DNA of 64,000 nucleotides, taken from Paenibacillus flagellatus. GTDB lineage: Bacteria > Bacillota > Bacilli > Paenibacillales > NBRC-103111. A program made the translations under genes and the position numbers. The stretch lies in assembly GCF_003217775.1 (NCBI RefSeq), contig NZ_QJVJ01000001.1:434001-498000 (forward strand). Direction: 5' to 3'. Position 1 is the stretch's first letter. Every line of letters begins with the position of its first letter. A model generated the notes under the pieces. That model had not been told where the DNA came from. It made no database searches and saw only the letters and a list, made by a program, of their open reading frames with translations. Below, in pieces: positions 9,288-17,816 of this stretch.

Positions 9288-9409
9288 GGAACAATGTAAC
9301 AACGAAGATATCCCGTCGTCATGATTGTTCCTCCCGACCCGGCCGGGAAGAAAAATCCCGACCGGCCGGGAATTGTTCCCTTTCTCATTCAAAGAATGGG
9401 GGCTATAGT
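9288..9409. promoter_or_regulatory. Divergent operator region of module A
   Basis: Between the two divergent genes lie three copies of ATTGTTCC (reverse at 9288-9295, forward at 9324-9331 and 9372-9379). There are also two long G/C palindromes, CCCGGCCGGGAA and CCGGCCGGGAA, each preceded by TCCCGACC. The distal one merges into GGGAA-TTG-TTCCC. A -10-like TATAGT at 9404-9409 points to the kinase gene, which argues against start codons at 9321 or 9396. Module B has related TCCCG-CGGGAA elements in the same place. Confidence 0.55.
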
Positions 9410-9455
9410 AAAAAAAGATGGCATTTATTCTTGCGAAGGGAAAGGTAATGATTCT

Positions 9456-11519
9456 GTGAAGAATAGATGGCGAGTAAGCTCTTGGGTCATTTTGATTTGC
9501 CGGCATACGGTATGGCCGATGTTCGCTCTGCTCTCATTGGTTATTTTCGCAATCTCGGTATGGAACGGTTATTCTCTTCATCAGAACGCCTGCACGGACG
9601 CGGAGTGGTGCTCCAATATCTTTTATCTGACAGCCGCCCAGATCGCCCTGTTAAATCAAATCGGCTTGCCGGTTTCGTTCTATAGCGGAGTGATGGGCGG
9701 GTTCGCCTCCTTATCGTTCGCGAGTTTTTTCTCCGTCAGCTGGATTCTCTATCGTTATGGATCGAAAGATCCCGTCTGTTATACGACTTCCATCTTGCTT
9801 ATGGCAACAGGCTCCGCATTCACGAGTGACGGATCCGTCTTGGAAGCTTGGCCTCTTGCGGTTCGCGCATTCGAATTTCAAGATATGTTGTTCGGCTTGT
9901 CCTATTTGCTGCTCTTCTTGTATCCTGATGGCGTCTTTGCTCCGCGCTGGACGAAGTACTTTGCCATATACGGATTATTTTTCGCGTTATCCACCTATAT
10001 CGCTCCGTCAACGGTGCTCGATATGTCGACGTGGCCTCTCACGATTCGGGTCATTCAAAGCTCCCTCCTGTTCGCGCTGATCGTGTATTCGCAGATATAC
10101 CGTTATAACCGGAGTTTTTCGGCGGAGCAGCGTCAACGAACGATATGGTTCGTCGGGAGCATCGCGTTGTACCTGTTGGGATCGACGCTTATGGTCGCAG
10201 TCGGGACCCATCCCGTCGCCAAAATATTCCTATGGGGAGTTATGAATATCGGCTTATTATCGATCCCCTTCTCCGTAGCGCTCACCATCATCGAGCAGAG
10301 AAACCGCACGATGGTACCCGCATTCAATAGATCCATCGTATATGCGGTACTTAGCTTCACGATTGTTTCCGTATATGCGCTCGCGACGGGAACGATCGGT
10401 GCCGTATTCCAGACGGCCGACAATTGGCTGATCTCCCTGCTGATGATCGGAGTTATCGTGATGGTGCTGCAACCGCTTCGGGATAAGGTGCAGGATGCCG
10501 TCAACCGGCTCATATACGGCTTGCGCGAGGAACCCTATCGGGTTGTCTCGAATTTGATTCAGCAGTTGGAGGCGGTAGTGTCCAATCAATCCGTCTTGCC
10601 TCTCGTATTGAAGACGTTAGCTCAAGCTCTAAGACTACCCTATGCGGCGATAAGGAATGAGCGCGATGGTCCGGACACGCTACTAGCATCCTACGGCATG
10701 CCGGATCCCGGATGCGTGGAGATTCCGTTGTCGATTCAAGGCGAGCCTGTCGGAACATTGATGCTTGGCACATCCGCTATTCATAACATTATCCCTCCGG
10801 GCAAACGGTACTTGCTCGATGATATAACCCGACAGATGGCGATTGCCACCCGGACGGCTCTATTGTCGAGCGAACTCCAGCGTTCGAGAGAACAGCTCGT
10901 CAGCGCGAGAGAAGAAGAGAGACGCCGCCTGAGGCGCGACCTGCATGACGGACTCGGCTCCAATCTGGCCAGCATCAGCATGAAGCTGGCCATAACGATC
11001 GATCAGTGCGATAACCAGTCGCCAAAAGTGGTATCGACGCTCTTGGACATACAGCATCAATTGGATGGGGCGATCGCGGACATCCGACAACTCGTATATG
11101 CGCTTCGTCCGCCTTCTCTGGACGAATTCGGGCTGCTCTTCTCCCTTCGAGAGCTGGCGGCGCAATTGCAACAAGCGAACTTTCGTATTGTATTCCAATC
11201 TCCCGAGTCGCTTCCTCCGCTAATAGCGGCGGTAGAAGTAGCCGTCTATCGGATCGTTCAGGAAGCGATTACGAACGCCCTGAAGCATTCCCAAGGCAGC
11301 GTTTGCCATATCCGGCTGAGCGTGGACGAGGTACTACGAATCGAAATTTCGGACGATGGAATCGGTGTATCCGAATCTTCCAGAAAGGGAGTCGGCATTC
11401 GCTCGATGCGCGAACGAGCGGAGGAATTGAACGGACGGTTCACGATGAATGATTCGGCGTATCCGGGAACACAGATCGAGATCGAATTTCCGTTATTTTC
11501 TCAAATGAAATCGGACTAA
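9456..11519 (+). CDS. Membrane sensor histidine kinase, module A (HisKA_3, ComP/LiaS-like class)
   Basis: 687 residues from GTG 9456 (VKNRWRVSSW), chosen because a -10-like TATAGT lies at 9404-9409 and GGGAAAGG about 10 bp upstream; ATG 9396 would overlap that promoter. The N-terminal half has about eight membrane segments, with an extracytoplasmic loop carrying two cysteines (ACTDAEWCS) and a DGVFAPRW loop. A GAF-like region follows. The dimerisation/phosphoacceptor motif is RRRLRRDLHDGLGSNLA with His near residue 497. The ATPase has EAITNALKHS, DDGIGV and GVGIRSMRERA. It phosphorylates the regulator encoded 14 bp downstream. Paralogue of the kinase at 24234. Confidence 0.88.
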   Translation: MKNRWRVSSWVILICRHTVWPMFALLSLVIFAISVWNGYSLHQNACTDAEWCSNIFYLTAAQIALLNQIGLPVSFYSGVMGGFASLSFASFFSVSWILYRYGSKDPVCYTTSILLMATGSAFTSDGSVLEAWPLAVRAFEFQDMLFGLSYLLLFLYPDGVFAPRWTKYFAIYGLFFALSTYIAPSTVLDMSTWPLTIRVIQSSLLFALIVYSQIYRYNRSFSAEQRQRTIWFVGSIALYLLGSTLMVAVGTHPVAKIFLWGVMNIGLLSIPFSVALTIIEQRNRTMVPAFNRSIVYAVLSFTIVSVYALATGTIGAVFQTADNWLISLLMIGVIVMVLQPLRDKVQDAVNRLIYGLREEPYRVVSNLIQQLEAVVSNQSVLPLVLKTLAQALRLPYAAIRNERDGPDTLLASYGMPDPGCVEIPLSIQGEPVGTLMLGTSAIHNIIPPGKRYLLDDITRQMAIATRTALLSSELQRSREQLVSAREEERRRLRRDLHDGLGSNLASISMKLAITIDQCDNQSPKVVSTLLDIQHQLDGAIADIRQLVYALRPPSLDEFGLLFSLRELAAQLQQANFRIVFQSPESLPPLIAAVEVAVYRIVQEAITNALKHSQGSVCHIRLSVDEVLRIEISDDGIGVSESSRKGVGIRSMRERAEELNGRFTMNDSAYPGTQIEIEFPLFSQMKSD

Positions 11520-11533
11520 GGAGGCTTCTAGCG

Positions 11534-12205
11534 GTGGAGAAAATGAGACTATTAATAGCTGATGACCACCCCCTCTTCCGGGAAGGGATCATCGCCGTGC
11601 TTCAAGGATACGAGGGTTTGGAGGTCGTGGGGGAAGCCGAAACCGGGGATGAATCCATTCGTTTGGCCGAATCGTTGCAGCCGGATTTGATCTTGATGGA
11701 CATCAGCATGCCCGGCGTCAACGGAATCGAAGCCACCCGTCAAATAATCGCAACTAGCCCGCATATCCGAATTCTGATTCTGACGATGTTCGATGACGAT
11801 AATTCCGTCTTCTCGGCGATCCGGGCGGGCGCTCGCGGCTATTTGCTCAAGGGAGCCAAACCTAAGGAGATTCTCCGCGCTCTTGTCGCCGTCGCAGACG
11901 GGGAGGCTATATTCAGCCCTGGAATCGCCAGCAAGATGATGTATTATTTCGATACGCTTCAGCGTCCTCCGCAAAAAGAAATATTCCCGGGATTGACCGT
12001 CAGGGAGACTGAAATACTGGAGCAGTTGGCCAAGGGGAAAACGATGGCCGATCTTGCCCTTTCTTTTCAACTCAGCTTAAAGACGGTCCGCAATCACGTA
12101 TCGAACATCTTGAACAAACTGCAAGTCGTCGACCGTGCCCAAGCCATTCTGCTGGCGCGAGAAGCCGGGCTCGGTAAAGTTACGGAAGGAGCTGAGTACA
12201 ACTGA
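11534..12205 (+). CDS. NarL/LuxR-type response regulator, module A
   Basis: 223 residues with GTG start and GGAGGC upstream. The receiver domain has the acidic pocket DD at 10-11, phosphoacceptor Asp56 in LILMDISMPGVNG and Lys in YLLKGAKP. The C-terminal helix-turn-helix has LTVRETEILEQLAKGKTMAD and SLKTVRNHVSNILNKLQVVD. It lies 14 bp after the kinase gene, its cognate partner. Closely similar to the module B regulator at 26440. Likely targets are its own divergent operator region at 9288-9409 and the membrane protein at 8680. Confidence 0.92.
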   Translation: MEKMRLLIADDHPLFREGIIAVLQGYEGLEVVGEAETGDESIRLAESLQPDLILMDISMPGVNGIEATRQIIATSPHIRILILTMFDDDNSVFSAIRAGARGYLLKGAKPKEILRALVAVADGEAIFSPGIASKMMYYFDTLQRPPQKEIFPGLTVRETEILEQLAKGKTMADLALSFQLSLKTVRNHVSNILNKLQVVDRAQAILLAREAGLGKVTEGAEYN

Positions 12206-12338
12206 AAGAAAAAGACGAGCCGCATGGAAGACGAACAAAAAATCCTCCCCGCCCGAGCCGCCGGCAGACCGTTCGGGACGGTTGGCCGATGGCGCCTGGC
12301 GGAGAAGATCCGCGGGTGGAACCGGTGCGTTGTTACGA

Positions 12339-13163
12339 TTAAGGAACGTTGACGACGAAGGACGCCGTGAACACTTCGCCGTGCCGCTGGAACTGCGCCC
12401 ATATTTTGTAGATGCCGCTCTTCGGGAACGTCGTCTCGAACAGCGCCTCGGGCCCCGTCCCCTGCCCTTCCTCGGCATGGACGTGCACGTACCGCTCGCC
12501 GTCCTCGGTCAGCACGACCACGTGTCCGATGGCGCCCAAGTAAGGCTCCAGGTCGGTGACCGGCCGGCCGGTCCGTTCGTCCGCGATGGAGAACGCCAGC
12601 GTCGTCTCTTTGTTGGCTGCGAGCCCGTCGACGGTCAGCTTCACCCGATTGCCCGCGAACGTCTTGTCCAGTACCGCGTCCGGGAAGACGGGCACCGGCG
12701 CCGCGCTCGCCCCGTCGAGCTTCACCCACGCCATCTTCGTCATCGTATCGCCTCCGGTCGGCTTGAAGTCGGCGATGAGCCGGTAATCGCCGCCGGAAGG
12801 GAAGTCGTTCGCGATTTCGAACGCGCCGTTTCCTTTGTACTCGGGGTGGATATGGTTGAAGTACGACAAATCTTTGCTGATCACCATCAGGTGAAGCAGC
12901 TTCTCGTGATTCGTCTCGAACGACTCGATCGGCTTGCCGTCCTTCCCCTCGATCGCGACCCGGATCGTCCGCCGGCCGCCGGCGGAGTCCGACGGTCCGG
13001 CCTCGCCGACCGTCCATTCCGCTTTCACCTCGTCCGACAAAATCCGAGCGCTCGGCGCCGATATTTCCTCTTTGTCCCAAGAAGGCTCCGTGCCGCACCC
13101 GGACAACATCGGCAGCAGCAGCAAAGGTCCCATGACCGAAATCCACAGCTTCATTTTACTCAT
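12339..13163 (-). CDS. Secreted lipoprotein with YtkA/FixH-like beta-sandwich domains
   Basis: 274 residues. An N-terminal signal with lipobox LPMLSGC (Cys at 22) indicates a lipid-anchored protein on the outer face of the membrane. Two immunoglobulin-like repeats can be guessed: about 50-150, containing HLMVISKDLSYFNHIHPEYKG with three histidines, and about 170-274, containing GHVVVLTEDGERYVHVHAEE. His-rich LHxHPE strands of this kind occur in YtkA-like and copper-associated proteins, so metal or ligand binding is possible. The ATG overlaps the stop of the FtsX permease, so it is translationally coupled to that exporter. Confidence 0.7.
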   Translation of the reverse strand: MSKMKLWISVMGPLLLLPMLSGCGTEPSWDKEEISAPSARILSDEVKAEWTVGEAGPSDSAGGRRTIRVAIEGKDGKPIESFETNHEKLLHLMVISKDLSYFNHIHPEYKGNGAFEIANDFPSGGDYRLIADFKPTGGDTMTKMAWVKLDGASAAPVPVFPDAVLDKTFAGNRVKLTVDGLAANKETTLAFSIADERTGRPVTDLEPYLGAIGHVVVLTEDGERYVHVHAEEGQGTGPEALFETTFPKSGIYKIWAQFQRHGEVFTASFVVNVP

Positions 13164-15651
13164 AGCGCAGCGCCTCGCTTAATCGGGTTTTGGCCGCTCT
13201 GGAAGCCGGTGCGAAGCTGGAGGCGAGGCTGACCGCGACGCCGAACAGCGCGATGATCGCCACAATCGTCCAGGATACGCCGAACCGGTACGTCAACGCG
13301 TTGACCTCCAGAAACGTCGATGTCATATAGATCAGCAGGATGCCGAACAGGCAGCCGACGATCGTCGCCGCGAGACCGATGCCGAGCCCTTCCGCGATTA
13401 CCATGCCGACCACTTGCCGGCGCGTGACGCCGACGGCCCGCATCATCCCGAGCTCGCGAACCCGCTCCATAATGTTCATGAGCAGCGTGTTCGTAATGCC
13501 GATGCCCGAGATGACGATCGACAGGACGACGAGTCCGTTGATGATCGAGAACGAGCCGGTAAACGTGGCGCCGACGATGGACACCCAGTCCTCGGGTCCG
13601 AACATCTCCTCGATCCGCTCGCCGAATTGCTCGAACACGCGCTCCCGCAGCTGCACCGGCGTGATGGAATCGTCCTTGATGACGAGGGCGTTCCGCTCGT
13701 ACTTCAGCCCGAAGCTGTCCCGGAACGTCTCCTCCTCGAGAAAGGCGCCGAATCCGCTGTTCTTCATCGTATCGACGACGGCGGCCACCTTGAAATCCCG
13801 CATCCCCTGCTTCGTTTCGAGCCGCACCGTCTCGCCGATGCGTCCTCCCCAAATGTTGAAGGCGATTTTGTCCAGCACGATTTCGTCCTTCGCCAGCCGG
13901 CCGATCAGCTCGCCGCGTGTCTGCCCCGTTGCGGCGAACAGAGGAAACCGGTCGATCCATTCCGCTCCCACGCCGTAGACCGGGAGCTTCCGCTTCTGGC
14001 CGTTCAGACTCCATATCGCGCCGTGCAGCGGGTACGTCTGCGCGTCCGCCACGCCGTCGATCGCTCGGATCCGCTCCAGGTCGGTTTTCTCGATATGATG
14101 GAGCTCGACGTCCAGATTGCCCCCGTAGGAAGCGTAGATGATGCGTTCGTACGTTTGCAGCAGCGCCGAGTTCAACGAGCTCATCAGCACGATCATCGCG
14201 ATGCCCATGCACAAAATGACGGACGTCATCGCCGTGCGCGCCGGATTCCGCTTCAGGTTGCGGGCCGCCATGGCGCCGCCGAAGCCGAATGCCGACCGGT
14301 ACACCGGTCCGAGCAGAGCGACGAATGCGCGGAACAGAAACGGGAACACGAGCGCGACGCCGGTCAGCAGCGGAACGAGCAAGAGCAGATGCTTGATGAA
14401 GAAGGCGGAACCGATCAGCACGACGCCGAGAGGCGCCTGCCATATCCGGAACGGCCTCGGCCCCGTACCGGCTCCGCTTTCTTTGAGCGCGCCGATGACG
14501 CTCGTCCTGCCCGCCTGCCGCATCGGGTACAGCGAAGCCGCGACCGGCACGAGCAAGCCGGCCAGCGTCGCGACGGCCAACCCTTTGGCCAGCGTCATGC
14601 CGCTGTCGTCGTGCACGCTGAAGATGAGGAAAATGACCGTTTTGAGCCCGATCGCGAGCCCGTAGCCGGCGATCAGCCCGACCGCCGTTCCGGCCGCCGC
14701 CAGCAGAAGTGCCTCGATCAGCACGAATGCCCGCAATTGCTCGGGCGTGTAGCCGATCGTTTTGAGCGCGGCGAATTCGTTCCTTCTCTCTTTGACGCCT
14801 ACGTAAAACGAATTGAACATGATGAACGCGCTCAGGGCGATACCGAGAAAGCCGGCCAAGTACAAGGCGAGGAAAAACGTGTCCACTCCTTGGAAAAACT
14901 CGTCGAAGTCGAGCACGATCGGCTGCGCGAAGATGCCGTCATGCGATTTCGCAAACGCGTCGATCCGCTGCCCGAAGGCGTCCGCATCGGCGTTCGGGTC
15001 CAGCTTGATCTGCACCCCGTCGATTTGCCCCGGCATGCCGAACCATTCCTGCAGGACGGGAAGAGGGACGGCCACCGACCAAGGGTGGTACTTCGCCATC
15101 GTCCAGCTGGACGGTCCCATCAGCTCGACCGTATAGCGGACGATAGCCGATACGGGAATCGTACGGACGCCGTCGTCCGTGTTGAACGCGATCGTATCGC
15201 CGACATCGACGCGCCAGACGCGCGCCGTCCGGTCCGTGATGACGGCCCCTTCGCCCGTCAAGCTCCCCTTCACCGTCTTGAAGCCGGTCAGCGGCGTATC
15301 GAGCCGGCTGTAGCCGGTCAGATCGACCCGCTTCTGGATCGCAGAAATGTCCTCCCGCTCCAGATGCAGCTTCGTATTCTTCTCCGCGACCGCGATCGCG
15401 ATCGTCCCGTCCAGCTTCGCGGCGGCTTCCCGGAAGATCTGCTCCGAAAAATACGCCTCGGTGCCGAGCAGCTGGTAATCCGCCTTGCCGAACGCGGCCT
15501 TCAAGTAGAGCGGAAACACCTTTTTCGCGGAATCGACGGATGCGATGACCGCGAACGTGGAGGCGACCCCGATAACGATCGACAGGAAGGTGAGCAGCGT
15601 CCGGAGCTTGCGGCGCTTCAAATTGCGCCAAGCGATCGACCATACGTTCAC
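13156..15651 (-). CDS. ABC transporter permease, FtsX/MacB superfamily
   Basis: 831 residues with the full double-FtsX layout: a first helix at about 15-40 (RTLLTFLSIVIGVASTFAVI), a large extracytoplasmic MacB periplasmic-core-like domain to about 260, three helices, a second extracytoplasmic domain, and three C-terminal helices ending in the GV-R--VVGMV-AE-L cytoplasmic motif. Such permeases act as mechanotransmitters that move lipoproteins, peptides or antibiotics, or work on cell-wall hydrolases, rather than as simple channels. GTG start at 15651 overlaps the stop of the ATPase gene. The partner lipoprotein follows with an overlap, giving a three-gene operon. Confidence 0.93.
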   Translation of the reverse strand: MNVWSIAWRNLKRRKLRTLLTFLSIVIGVASTFAVIASVDSAKKVFPLYLKAAFGKADYQLLGTEAYFSEQIFREAAAKLDGTIAIAVAEKNTKLHLEREDISAIQKRVDLTGYSRLDTPLTGFKTVKGSLTGEGAVITDRTARVWRVDVGDTIAFNTDDGVRTIPVSAIVRYTVELMGPSSWTMAKYHPWSVAVPLPVLQEWFGMPGQIDGVQIKLDPNADADAFGQRIDAFAKSHDGIFAQPIVLDFDEFFQGVDTFFLALYLAGFLGIALSAFIMFNSFYVGVKERRNEFAALKTIGYTPEQLRAFVLIEALLLAAAGTAVGLIAGYGLAIGLKTVIFLIFSVHDDSGMTLAKGLAVATLAGLLVPVAASLYPMRQAGRTSVIGALKESGAGTGPRPFRIWQAPLGVVLIGSAFFIKHLLLLVPLLTGVALVFPFLFRAFVALLGPVYRSAFGFGGAMAARNLKRNPARTAMTSVILCMGIAMIVLMSSLNSALLQTYERIIYASYGGNLDVELHHIEKTDLERIRAIDGVADAQTYPLHGAIWSLNGQKRKLPVYGVGAEWIDRFPLFAATGQTRGELIGRLAKDEIVLDKIAFNIWGGRIGETVRLETKQGMRDFKVAAVVDTMKNSGFGAFLEEETFRDSFGLKYERNALVIKDDSITPVQLRERVFEQFGERIEEMFGPEDWVSIVGATFTGSFSIINGLVVLSIVISGIGITNTLLMNIMERVRELGMMRAVGVTRRQVVGMVIAEGLGIGLAATIVGCLFGILLIYMTSTFLEVNALTYRFGVSWTIVAIIALFGVAVSLASSFAPASRAAKTRLSEALRYE

Positions 15652-16340
15652 GTCCGTTCCCCCCCGTCCCGTTCATCCCGCACGACCTGACCGTCCCGGA
15701 TCGTGATGATCCGGTCCGCCGCCGCCGCCGCGTGCGGGTCGTGCGTCACCATCACGACGGTGATGCGCTCCTCCTTGTTCAAGCGCGACAGCAGCTGCAA
15801 AATACTTTCGCCGTTGCTCCGGTCCAGGTTGCCGGTCGGCTCGTCCGCCAGCAGAAGGCCGGGCTTCATCGCGAGCGCCCGCGCGATCGCCACGCGCTGC
15901 TGCTGGCCGCCGCTCAGCTGCGACGGGAAATGGTGCTCCTTGTCCTCGAGCCGGACGTCCTGCAGCAGCTCGCGCACTCGCGCGCGGATATCGGCTTTGG
16001 ACGCTTTGTTGGCCGCCATGGCGAGCCCGACGTTTTCCGCCACGGTCATCATCGGCAGCAGCTGGTAGTTTTGGAACACGAAGCCGACCTTCGTCCGCCG
16101 AAACAGCGTCCGCTCCTTCTCGTTCAGCTCGTTCAGCCGGACGCCGTCCACGGCCACCGTGCCGCCGCTCGGCAGATCGAGACCGCCGATCAGCTGCAGC
16201 AGCGTGCTTTTGCCGGAGCCGCTCGGCCCCATGATGGCGATGAACTCCCCTTTCCCGATATGAATGTCGGCCGGCTTCAGCGCCGTGAACGGACCGGCCT
16301 CCAAGGCGAACACTTTCGATACTTGCTCCAGTTGGATCAT
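15648..16340 (-). CDS. ABC transporter ATPase (LolD/MacB-type)
   Basis: 230 residues from ATG 16340; a longer frame to 16736 is an artefact running through the terminator. Walker A GPSGSGKST at 38-46, signature LSGGQQQR near 140, Walker B LLLADEPTGNLD near 160 and switch region VTHDPHAA near 195 are all intact. The sequence LTxxE/NEKERTLFRRTKVGFVFQNYQL is typical of ATPases that pair with FtsX-type permeases. First gene of the operon with the permease and the lipoprotein. Its promoter has three TTGCGS repeats at exactly 21-bp steps. Confidence 0.95.
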   Translation of the reverse strand: MIQLEQVSKVFALEAGPFTALKPADIHIGKGEFIAIMGPSGSGKSTLLQLIGGLDLPSGGTVAVDGVRLNELNEKERTLFRRTKVGFVFQNYQLLPMMTVAENVGLAMAANKASKADIRARVRELLQDVRLEDKEHHFPSQLSGGQQQRVAIARALAMKPGLLLADEPTGNLDRSNGESILQLLSRLNKEERITVVMVTHDPHAAAAADRIITIRDGQVVRDERDGGERT

Positions 16341-16373
16341 GCGATTGTCGTCCTCTCTTTCGGTTATGAACCC

Positions 16374-16449
16374 ATCATAAGGCAGACCGGAAAAGGAGAA
16401 CGCGCAAACGGAGACGACCGTCCCGCAAAAATTTGCGGACGGCGCGCAA
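16374..16449 (-). promoter_or_regulatory. Promoter with three 21-bp-phased TTGCGS repeats
   Basis: On the reverse strand TTGCGC (16449-16444), TTGCGG (16428-16423) and TTGCGC (16407-16402) are exactly 21 bp apart. Exactly 22 bp after the last comes TATGAT (16379-16374), then about 30 bp to the start codon of the ATPase gene. The middle copy also forms a palindrome CCGCAAAAATTTGCGG. The -35 position lacks a good hexamer. The architecture is identical to those at 6244-6341 and 23245-23299. Confidence 0.78.
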
Positions 16450-16460
16450 CCGCCGCCACA

Positions 16461-16500
16461 CGAAAAAGAAACAAGCCCCTCGCACCGTGCGAGGGGCTTG
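16461..16500 (-). terminator. Terminator of the M23 lipoprotein gene
   Basis: CAAGCCCCTCGCAC pairs with GTGCGAGGGGCTTG. On the reverse strand it is followed by TTTCTTTTT. It lies 60 bp beyond the stop codon of the M23 gene and just upstream of the phased promoter of the ABC operon. Confidence 0.88.
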
Positions 16501-16561
16501 CCTTCCAAACCGATAGCGGACGGCCCACGGGCATGCCTCCGCTTGCGAAAGAACGGCAAGC

Positions 16562-17620
16562 TTACTTGGACGTCCCCGCTCCGCCGTTCCCGACGCCGGC
16601 GCTTACGGTTTCGCCTTGTTGCGGGTTCACGCCGCCCTCCCACCGGACGCGAATCGCTTTGCCCGCGAACAGGTCGGAGCTGTCGGAAACTTGGACATGC
16701 AGATGAGGCTCGCTGGAGTTGCCGGAATTGCCGCATAAGCCGACCACTTGGCCCTTGGTTACGCTGTCGCCGACCTTGACCGTGGCGGAGCCGGTCTTCA
16801 GGTGGGCGAGGAAGCTGAATTCGCCGTTGCCGTGATCGATGACCACGACGTTGCCGGCCGGCTGCTCGGCGTTCATGGCGCCTACCGGCACGTTGTCGGC
16901 GATGTCGTTGACGACATGGACAACCGTTCCGTCCTGCGGCGATACGACTTTTTGGCCGTAAGCGTAGTAGCTTTCGTTCTTGCTCGGGTCTCCCTTATAG
17001 GAATAACCGTCCTTGACCTGCACGAAATCGTAGGCGTACCGCTGGCTCTCCACCGCATAATGGTAGTTGGCGAGCACGTTCTCCCCGCCCCAGAAGACGT
17101 ACCAGTCTCCCTGAAACGGCAGCCGGTAGGCCAGCTTGGTTAACGTCGAGTCCGTCTTCGGGAAGCTCTGCAACGGGACGAATTGCATGGAGGCGATGGT
17201 GTCATTCGCATCCGTCGCGAGCTTCAGCCCCGTCTTCCCGTCCTGGCTCATTTGCGCGAGATACAGGCTGCCGTTCAGCGGCAGGCTCGACACCGTCTTC
17301 CAGGCGCTCACTCCTTTGGCGGCGGTCGTGACGGCTTCGCGGAATTGATCCCCTGTCACATGTTTTTGAAAATCCGCGCTCAATTGCCGGTACACCCGTT
17401 CGATCTCGCCGTCCAGCAGAGCTTGCCCGACGGCTTCCGGCTTCAGGCGATCCGCCTGCATGGGTTCCGAAGGCTTCTTATTCTCCGCTCCCGCGTTCCC
17501 GGCATGTTCCGCCCCGCCGTGGGGCGGTGTGCCGGCACTGCCGGTTTCCCCGGTTCCCCCGCTCCCGCAACCCGTCAGCATAACGGTAAGCGCGATCAGG
17601 GCCAATATCGTTTTTCTCAT
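16562..17620 (-). CDS. Lipoprotein M23 family metallopeptidase with DUF3887-like N-domain
   Basis: 352 residues. Signal peptide with lipobox VMLTGC (Cys18) anchors it outside the membrane. A Gly/Glu-rich linker is followed by a DUF3887-like domain (about 60-165; ALLDGEIERVYRQLSADFQK) and a LytM/M23 domain. Zinc ligands are visible as H-x-A near YHYAVESQRYAYD (His and Asp), and as HLHVQ. A GNVVVIDHGNGEFSFLAHL core and a VGLCGNSGNSSEPH loop complete the site. It should cut peptidoglycan cross-bridges or stem peptides. It is divergent from an OmpR-type two-component system whose mirrored operator faces both genes, so it is a likely target of that system. Confidence 0.92.
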   Translation of the reverse strand: MRKTILALIALTVMLTGCGSGGTGETGSAGTPPHGGAEHAGNAGAENKKPSEPMQADRLKPEAVGQALLDGEIERVYRQLSADFQKHVTGDQFREAVTTAAKGVSAWKTVSSLPLNGSLYLAQMSQDGKTGLKLATDANDTIASMQFVPLQSFPKTDSTLTKLAYRLPFQGDWYVFWGGENVLANYHYAVESQRYAYDFVQVKDGYSYKGDPSKNESYYAYGQKVVSPQDGTVVHVVNDIADNVPVGAMNAEQPAGNVVVIDHGNGEFSFLAHLKTGSATVKVGDSVTKGQVVGLCGNSGNSSEPHLHVQVSDSSDLFAGKAIRVRWEGGVNPQQGETVSAGVGNGGAGTSK

Positions 17621-17658
17621 GGGATTGGACAGCCCCTTCCTCGAGTGTGTTAAGGGTT

Positions 17659-17783
17659 ATTGTAAAGGATGAGCCTTATGCGCGGAAAAACGGAAGCTTA
17701 CCGCAGACTTAATTTCAAGGAAACCAAAATTAAGGTTCCGGTAAGGTTGCGCTTCTTCGCAAGCCGGCGGAACATGATAGAAT
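17659..17783. promoter_or_regulatory. Mirror-symmetric divergent operator-promoter
   Basis: Reverse-facing half sites CTTACC (17697-17702) and CTTAAT (17708-17713) are 11 bp apart. Forward-facing ATTAAG (17729-17734) and GGTAAG (17740-17745) are also 11 bp apart and mirror the first pair. Thirty-two bp beyond CTTACC lies TACAAT (reverse, 17664-17659) for the M23 gene. Thirty-two bp beyond GGTAAG lies TAGAAT (17778-17783) for the regulator gene. Direct repeats with 11-bp spacing are the usual binding geometry of OmpR/PhoB-type regulators. Confidence 0.75.
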
Positions 17784-17816
17784 AAAGAAAAAAGCGGCGG
17801 AGGAGCGAGGAAAAGC

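Noticed and set aside
13414-15690. 758-codon forward frame opposite the FtsX permease gene
   Set aside because: It is antisense to a gene with clear family motifs, is rich in Arg/Asp/His as expected of GC-rich shadow frames, and has no ribosome site or family. The same applies to the long shadow frames at 20997-23495, 24516-26387, 737-2071 and 2010-3473.
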